Origin: Bacillota bacterium | Lineage (GTDB): Bacteria > Bacillota > Clostridia > Peptostreptococcales > Anaerovoracaceae | Length of the DNA: 64,000 bases | Assembly: GCA_019420525.1 (NCBI GenBank) | Contig: JAHZHA010000032.1 | Span: 31,641 to 95,640 of the forward strand | Reading direction: 5' to 3' | Position numbers and translations under genes: made by a program | In this document: positions 59,210 to 64,000 of the stretch, one piece after another | Position numbering within the stretch: position 1 is the stretch's first letter | Layout of the letters: each line of letters begins with the position of its first letter | Notes under the pieces: model-generated | Told to the model about the DNA's origin: nothing | Databases searched by the model: none | The model's input: only the letters and a program-made list of their open reading frames with translations

Positions 59210-60493
59210 TTATTTCAGGAATCCCGAATAATTTCTCATGATGAGCTGTGACTCCAGCTGCTTCATCGTATCCAGCGCTACGCCGACTGCGATCAGCAGC
59301 GAGGTTCCGCCGAATCCGATTCCCAGCTGCGTAAAGCTGCCCAGGATATTCGGGAGGGTTGCGATCACCGCCAGGAAAATAGCTCCTGCGAAAGTGATTC
59401 TCGTCATAACCCTGCTTAAATATTCAACTGTGGATCTGCCCGGACGAATACCCGGGATAAATCCCCCGTTTGCTTTCATGTTGTCTGCTACTTCTACCGG
59501 ATTGAATGTAATCGCAGTGTAGAAATAGGTGAAAAATATGATCAGCACGATGTTAATAATGGAGTAAATCCAAACACCGGGGCTGCCGCTCGGGGATAAA
59601 TACTTCGTTACAAACTGAGTAAACCCGGATGCGGAATTCGTAAAATATGTGACAGTCAGCGGGAACTGCAGGATGGAAAGAGAGAAGATGACCGGAATTA
59701 CGCCCGCCTGGTTAACTTTGAGCGGAATATGCGTATTCTGACCGCCGTACATTTTTCTTCCGACGACTCTCTTCGCATACTGTACAGGAATCTTTCTGGT
59801 GCCCTGCTGAACTTCGATGACGCCTACCACTACCGCGATAGCGAAGACCACGAAAATGATGACGCTGATAATGGAAACCGTGCCATCCTGAAGTTTGATG
59901 AACGTCTGATAGATTGCGCTCGGCATTCTGGCTACGATGCCGGCCATGATGATCAGAGAGATACCGTTTCCGATACCGTGTTCGTTGATCTGTTCACCCA
60001 GCCACATGAGGAACGCGGTTCCTGCCGTCAGTGTGATGACGACTACCGCAATCGAAAAGACGGATTTGTCTACGATTGCGTTGCGGAACAGTCCCACCGT
60101 CAGACCGATGGACTGAACCAGCGCCAGTACTACCGTGAGATATCTGGTATACTGTGCGATTTTTTTTCTGCCTTCAGTTCCTTCCTTTGAAAGAGCTTCG
60201 AGACGGGGGATAACCACCGTCATCAACTGAAGGATAATCGATGCCGTTACGTACGGCGTAATGCTCAGTGCAAAGATCGTGAAATTACTGAAAGACCCGC
60301 CGGAAAACATATCAAACAGGCCGAATAATCCCGATGCATTGCCGAAGTAGTCGCTGAGAACCGATCTGTCGATATTCGGAACGGGGATGCAGCATCCCAG
60401 TCTGAATATAACTAACATCAGGATTGTAAAGATTAATTTCTTCCTTATCTCCGGCACTTTAAACGCCTGTCCGAGCGACTTCAGAGCATTCAT
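59210..60493 (-). CDS. secY: Preprotein translocase subunit SecY
   Basis: A 427-residue ten-helix channel protein for protein export. Family stretches include LGCCIPVPNIDR near the start, ALSITPYVTASIILQL, the loop with KRVVGRKMYGGQ, and IPGIRPGRSTVEYLSRV. Start overlaps the rplO stop by one base (TGATG). Confidence 0.97.
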   Translation of the reverse strand: MNALKSLGQAFKVPEIRKKLIFTILMLVIFRLGCCIPVPNIDRSVLSDYFGNASGLFGLFDMFSGGSFSNFTIFALSITPYVTASIILQLMTVVIPRLEALSKEGTEGRKKIAQYTRYLTVVLALVQSIGLTVGLFRNAIVDKSVFSIAVVVITLTAGTAFLMWLGEQINEHGIGNGISLIIMAGIVARMPSAIYQTFIKLQDGTVSIISVIIFVVFAIAVVVGVIEVQQGTRKIPVQYAKRVVGRKMYGGQNTHIPLKVNQAGVIPVIFSLSILQFPLTVTYFTNSASGFTQFVTKYLSPSGSPGVWIYSIINIVLIIFFTYFYTAITFNPVEVADNMKANGGFIPGIRPGRSTVEYLSRVMTRITFAGAIFLAVIATLPNILGSFTQLGIGFGGTSLLIAVGVALDTMKQLESQLIMRNYSGFLK

Positions 60494-60933
60494 CAGATCA
60501 CCTCTGCCTTTCCGCCGGCAGCTTCGATCTTCTCAATTGCAGCTTTACTGAATTTATTAGCTTTTACGGTTAATTTCTTTTCAAGATCTCCTTCTCCCAG
60601 AATCTTTACTCCGGCCTTAACCTGCTTTACCTTACCTTCCTTGACGAGGAGTTCCGGTGTGATTTCTGTTCCGTCTTCAAAACAGTTGAGGTCACTCACA
60701 TTCATGACAGACCATTCTTTTCTGAAGATGTTCGTGAACCCTCTCTTCGGGATTCTTCTGTATAACGGCATCTGACCGCCTTCGAAGCCGAGTCTTACAC
60801 CGCCGCCGCTTCTGGACTTCTGGCCGTTCATACCTCTGCCGCCAGTCTTACCCTGGCCGGTAGCCGTACCTCTGCCCTTTCTCTTCGTATTCTTAGTAGA
60901 ACCGATTGGCTTGCTAAGTTCGTGCAGTTTCAT
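60493..60933 (-). CDS. rplO: 50S ribosomal protein L15
   Basis: A 146-residue late-assembly protein with the Gly/Arg-rich extension (KRKGRGTATGQGKTGGRG, QKSRSGGGVRLGFEGGQMPL) and the globular C-terminal part. Order rpmD-rplO-secY is standard. Confidence 0.97.
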   Translation of the reverse strand: MKLHELSKPIGSTKNTKRKGRGTATGQGKTGGRGMNGQKSRSGGGVRLGFEGGQMPLYRRIPKRGFTNIFRKEWSVMNVSDLNCFEDGTEITPELLVKEGKVKQVKAGVKILGEGDLEKKLTVKANKFSKAAIEKIEAAGGKAEVI

Positions 60934-60955
60934 CTGTTACACCTCCAATCCCTTT

Positions 60956-61138
60956 TTAGAGTTCTTCTACTTTTAAAAGATGCTTTACTTTCTCGATAGC
61001 TCCGCGCGTCTGCGGGCTGTCAGGAAGTTCAACGCTCTTATTTGTCTTCTTGAGTCCCAGTGCTTCTACCACTTTTCTCTGCTTCGGAGAAGTACCGATT
61101 GTGCTTCTGACTAATGTAACTTTCAGTTTTTCAGCCAT
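60956..61138 (-). CDS. rpmD: 50S ribosomal protein L30
   Basis: A 60-residue protein: KVTLVRSTIGTSPKQRKVV and GLKKTNKSVELPDSPQTRG are typical of bacterial L30. Confidence 0.96.
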   Translation of the reverse strand: MAEKLKVTLVRSTIGTSPKQRKVVEALGLKKTNKSVELPDSPQTRGAIEKVKHLLKVEEL

Positions 61139-61150
61139 TTCTTCTCCTCC

Positions 61151-61654
61151 TTATCCCAGAATTTCTTCTTTTGTCTTTCCTCTCAGTCTCGCAACCTGTT
61201 CTACAGTCTTGAGAGTGGAGAGGCTCTTGATTGTAGCCAATGCCATATTAACCGCGTTGTTGGATCCGATGGACTTCGCTCTGACATCCTTGATGCCCGC
61301 ATGTTCGAGAACCATACGCACCGAACCACCGGCGATTACACCGGTACCAGGGGCAGCAGGCATGATGAGAACCTGACCTGCACCGAAAATACCCGTATTT
61401 CTATGAGGAACCGTCGTACCTACCATAGGAACTTCGATCATCTTCTTCTTAGCGTCGTCAGTAGCCTTTCTTACAGCTTCAGGGATTTCTGCAGCCTTGC
61501 CGAGGCCAACACCGACGTGACCTGCGCCGTCGCCGACGACAACAGTTACGCTGAATCTCATGTTACGACCGCCTTTTACCGTCTTTGCAACACGTCTGAT
61601 GTTGACGATAGTTTCTTTGAACTCGGTCTTTGCATCAATTGCATTATTCCGCAT
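61151..61654 (-). CDS. rpsE: 30S ribosomal protein S5
   Basis: A 167-residue protein important for decoding accuracy. The double-stranded RNA-binding fold reads RVAKTVKGGRNMRFSVTVVV, followed by GDGAGHVGVGLGKAAEIPEA and SIGSNNAVNMALAT. Confidence 0.97.
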   Translation of the reverse strand: MRNNAIDAKTEFKETIVNIRRVAKTVKGGRNMRFSVTVVVGDGAGHVGVGLGKAAEIPEAVRKATDDAKKKMIEVPMVGTTVPHRNTGIFGAGQVLIMPAAPGTGVIAGGSVRMVLEHAGIKDVRAKSIGSNNAVNMALATIKSLSTLKTVEQVARLRGKTKEEILG

Positions 61655-61669
61655 GTTATCCTCCTCCTG

Positions 61670-62035
61670 TTAGAATTTTAATCCTGCTTCGCGGGCGCCG
61701 TCAGCTAATTCTTTCACCCTTCCGTGGAATAAGAATCCGCCTCTGTCGAAAGCGACTGTTTCGATTCCCTTTTCGATTGCTTTCTTTCCGACGCTTTCGC
61801 CGACCAGTTTTGCAGCTGCCTTGTTTCCGCCGTTAGCAGCTTCCGCTTTGATGTCCTTGTCTAAAGTGGATGCAGACACGATTGTGTTGCCCGTTGTGTC
61901 ATCGATCACCTGTGCATAGATATTCTTTGCACTCTTAAACACGCAAAGTCTTGGTCTTTCAGGAGTTCCGGAGATATGCTTTCTTACTCTGGCATGTCTT
62001 GCCAGACGTTTTTCGTTCTTAGTAGCTTTTGCCAT
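61670..62035 (-). CDS. rplR: 50S ribosomal protein L18
   Basis: A 121-residue 5S rRNA-binding protein with RLARHARVRKHISGTPERPR and the ending FDRGGFLFHGRVKELADGAR. Confidence 0.97.
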   Translation of the reverse strand: MAKATKNEKRLARHARVRKHISGTPERPRLCVFKSAKNIYAQVIDDTTGNTIVSASTLDKDIKAEAANGGNKAAAKLVGESVGKKAIEKGIETVAFDRGGFLFHGRVKELADGAREAGLKF

Positions 62036-62055
62036 GTTTATTCACTCCTTTCTCT

Positions 62056-62598
62056 TTATTTCGCGCCTGATTTACCTTCTTTTCTGATGATCACTTCACC
62101 GGCATACTTCACGCCCTTGCCCTTGTATGGTTCAGGCTTTCTGTGTGCTCTGATAACTGCAGCGTAGTTGCCTACTTCTGCCTTATCGATGCCCTTAACT
62201 GTGATATCAGTCTGAGACGGAACTTCAGTCGTGATTCCTTCCGGATCTTTCATTTCGATCGGATGTGAATAACCCAGGTGTAAAATAAGGGTATCGCCCT
62301 TCTTTTCGGCTCTGTAACCTACACCTACCATTTCCAGCTTCTTTTCAAAGCCTTCGCTTACGCCGACGATCATATTGTGAATCAGCGTTCTGTACAGGCC
62401 GTGTGCAGATCTCTCTTCTTTAGAGTCTGCATCTCTCGTAACGATTACGTTGCCGTCCTCAATAGCGATATTTACTAATTTTTCATCGACCGGCTGCGAG
62501 AGTTCACCTTTCGGTCCCTTAACGGAAACGACTCCGTTTTCGAACTTAACCTCTACGCCGGCCGGGATTACTACAGGTTTCTTACCTATTCTTGACAT
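62056..62598 (-). CDS. rplF: 50S ribosomal protein L6
   Basis: A 180-residue protein with two related domains. SRIGKKPVVIPAGVEVKFEN opens it, and IRAHRKPEPYKGKGVKYAGE ends it, as expected for L6. It lies near the factor-binding centre of the large subunit. Confidence 0.97.
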   Translation of the reverse strand: MSRIGKKPVVIPAGVEVKFENGVVSVKGPKGELSQPVDEKLVNIAIEDGNVIVTRDADSKEERSAHGLYRTLIHNMIVGVSEGFEKKLEMVGVGYRAEKKGDTLILHLGYSHPIEMKDPEGITTEVPSQTDITVKGIDKAEVGNYAAVIRAHRKPEPYKGKGVKYAGEVIIRKEGKSGAK

Positions 62599-62610
62599 TT
62601 TTCTTCCTCC

Positions 62611-63009
62611 CTACCAAACGTAACAGATTACTTCGCCGCCTACGCCTAACTGTCTTGCCTTCTTATCGCTGATAATGCCATTGGAAGTGGAAATAATAGC
62701 GATTCCGAGACCTCCTAATACTTTAGGAACTTCGTTTCTCTTAGCATAAACCTTGAGACCCGGCTTGGAAATCTTCTTGAGTCCGCTGATAACGCGTTCC
62801 TTATCAGCACCATATTTCATCGTTATTCTGATAACGCCCTGCTTGTTGTCGTCGATCACTTCGAAATCCGTAATGTAGCCTTCTTCTTTAAGGATTCCCG
62901 CGATGGCCTTCTTCATATTAGAAGCGGGAACGTCGACTGTCTTGTGACCTACAGTGTTGGCATTTCTGATTCTTGTGAGCATATCTGCTATAGGATCAGT
63001 CATTGTCAT
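62611..63009 (-). CDS. rpsH: 30S ribosomal protein S8
   Basis: A 132-residue central-domain assembly protein with DPIADMLTRIRNANTVGHKT and the ending GIAIISTSNGIISDKKARQL. S8 represses this operon in other bacteria. The second Met (residue 3) is an alternative start. Confidence 0.97.
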   Translation of the reverse strand: MTMTDPIADMLTRIRNANTVGHKTVDVPASNMKKAIAGILKEEGYITDFEVIDDNKQGVIRITMKYGADKERVISGLKKISKPGLKVYAKRNEVPKVLGGLGIAIISTSNGIISDKKARQLGVGGEVICYVW

Positions 63010-63041
63010 TTTAGAGTACCTCCTTTCCTCGGTTCAGCGGT

Positions 63042-63227
63042 TTACCAGCTTGCCTTTCTGACACCCGGGATTTCACCCTTATACGCCATTTCTCTGAAGC
63101 AGATACGGCAGATGCCGTACTTTCTCAGTACAGAATGTGGTCTTCCGCAAACCTTGCATCTTGTATATGCACGAGTAGAATACTTCGGTTTCTTCTGCTG
63201 CTTTACTTTGAGAGATGTCTTTGCCAT
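63042..63227 (-). CDS. rpsN: 30S ribosomal protein S14, zinc type
   Basis: A 61-residue short S14 with zinc ligands in CKVCGRPHSVLRKYGICRIC, the type normal in Gram-positive bacteria. Confidence 0.97.
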   Translation of the reverse strand: MAKTSLKVKQQKKPKYSTRAYTRCKVCGRPHSVLRKYGICRICFREMAYKGEIPGVRKASW

Positions 63228-63236
63228 GTTTCCCTC

Positions 63237-63779
63237 CTACTTTTCAAACGGCATGCCCAGCATTTCGAGGAGAGCCTGCGCCTCTTCGTCTGTCTTCGCC
63301 GTAGTTGTGAACGTAATATCCATACCCTTGATCTTATCGATCTTATCGTAATCGATTTCAGGGAAGATGAGCTGTTCTTTGACACCCATCGTATAATTTC
63401 CTCTGCCGTCGAAAGAATTCTTGCTTACGCCTTTGAAGTCTCTTACGCGCGGTAACGCGATATTGAAGAACTTATCTGCAAAAATATACATATTTTCGCC
63501 TCTCAGGGTAACCTTCGCGCCGATCGGCATACCTTCTCTCAGTTTGAAGTTTGCGATGGATTTCTTTGCCTTCGTCATGACAGGCTTCTGACCGCTGATA
63601 ATGCCCAGTTCCTGAACTGCGGTTTCCAGCATTTTCTGGTTGTCCTTGATGCCGCCCAGACCCATATTGATTGTGATCTTTTCAAGTTTAGGGACTTCCA
63701 TAGCGTTCTTATACTGAAATTTATCTTTTAAACCGTTGAATACGGTGTTCTTGTAATATTCTCTAAGTCTAGCTGCCAA
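63237..63779 (-). CDS. rplE: 50S ribosomal protein L5
   Basis: A 180-residue 5S rRNA- and P-tRNA-contacting protein: ARLREYYKNTVFNGLKDKF, KITINMGLGG and GISISSF-region equivalent YTMGVKEQLIFPEIDYDKID. Confidence 0.97.
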   Translation of the reverse strand: MAARLREYYKNTVFNGLKDKFQYKNAMEVPKLEKITINMGLGGIKDNQKMLETAVQELGIISGQKPVMTKAKKSIANFKLREGMPIGAKVTLRGENMYIFADKFFNIALPRVRDFKGVSKNSFDGRGNYTMGVKEQLIFPEIDYDKIDKIKGMDITFTTTAKTDEEAQALLEMLGMPFEK

Positions 63780-63809
63780 AATTCTTTACCTCCTTTCCGG
63801 TCTGATATC

Positions 63810-64000
63810 TTAGTCGATCTTTTCGCCAGTCTTCTTGGAGACTCTGTACTTCTTACCGTCTTCGATAACATAACCGATTCTGGTAGGCGCTTTGGCCTTG
63901 CTGTCATAAAACATTACGTTGGACACGTCAATCGGTCCTTCCTGATGTTTGATTTCAGCAGGAGCTGTTCTCGTCTGCTTCGCATGCTTTGTCTGAACAT
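63810..64000 (-). CDS. rplX: 50S ribosomal protein L24, 5' part beyond the window
   Basis: The last 62 codons of L24 run to the right edge. The stretch IKHQEGPIDVSNVMFYDSKA and then TRIGYVIEDGKKYRVSKKTG are characteristic. The start codon and KOW motif lie outside the window. Confidence 0.95.
   Translation of the reverse strand, partial: VQTKHAKQTRTAPAEIKHQEGPIDVSNVMFYDSKAKAPTRIGYVIEDGKKYRVSKKTGEKID

Overview
The window is chromosomal DNA from a spore-forming, strictly anaerobic, low-to-mid-GC member of the Firmicutes, class Clostridia. Evidence for this is the sporulation genes (spoVAC-AD-AE, spoIIQ, spoIIID), a trimeric NAD-linked [FeFe] hydrogenase with a second signalling-type hydrogenase, a butyryl/4-hydroxybutyrate-type CoA transferase, strong AAGGAGG ribosome binding sites, and the spc/alpha ribosomal operon arrangement. 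A family such as Anaerovoracaceae or a relative is plausible, but this is inference. I see no prophage, insertion sequence, CRISPR array, tRNA or rRNA.

Layout. 1-4.8 kb: end of a lipoprotein gene, a CoA transferase, a small Cys-motif protein and the spoVA operon behind a sigma-G-like promoter. 4.8-11.6 kb: cardiolipin synthase, then a MarR regulator with a heterodimeric ABC exporter. 11.6-19 kb: aminoacyl-histidine dipeptidase, an SLH/transglutaminase surface protein, a DUF1292 protein, uvrC and hisC. 19.1-27.8 kb: a ten-gene minus-strand hydrogenase block. DRTGG, RsbW-like ATPase, PHP and sensory-type hydrogenase genes feed into nuoE-like, ATPase, ferredoxin-like, nuoF-like and hydA genes. 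27.6-45 kb: dacF, phosphoglycerate mutase divergent from serC-serA, a GGDEF protein, fba with an aminotransferase, rdgB-yihY, a Na+/H+ antiporter, a hypothetical protein with an aminotransferase, spoIIQ convergent with spoIIID, and an AAA ATPase.

45-54 kb: trmB, then the chain aroF-aroB-aroA-aroC-aroQ-ecfA-ecfT (minus strand). Its leader encodes a short peptide rich in aromatic codons followed by an intrinsic terminator. This is the signature of ribosome-mediated transcription attenuation and is the most interesting regulatory signal here. 54-64 kb: rplQ, rpoA, rpsD, rpsK, rpsM (own promoter), rpmJ, infA, a KOW protein, map, adk, secY, rplO, rpmD, rpsE, rplR, rplF, rpsH, rpsN, rplE and the 3' part of rplX, all on the minus strand.

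How the parts fit. Phosphoglycerate mutase, aldolase and serC-serA join glycolysis to serine synthesis. The aro genes carry out DAHP, dehydroquinate, EPSP and chorismate formation and chorismate mutase, but shikimate dehydrogenase, kinase and dehydroquinase are not in the window. Candidate sigma-F, sigma-E and sigma-G promoters sit in front of spoIIQ, spoIIID and spoVAC, matching the compartment expected for each gene. Assignments rest on reading motifs by eye; no database search or folding program was run.
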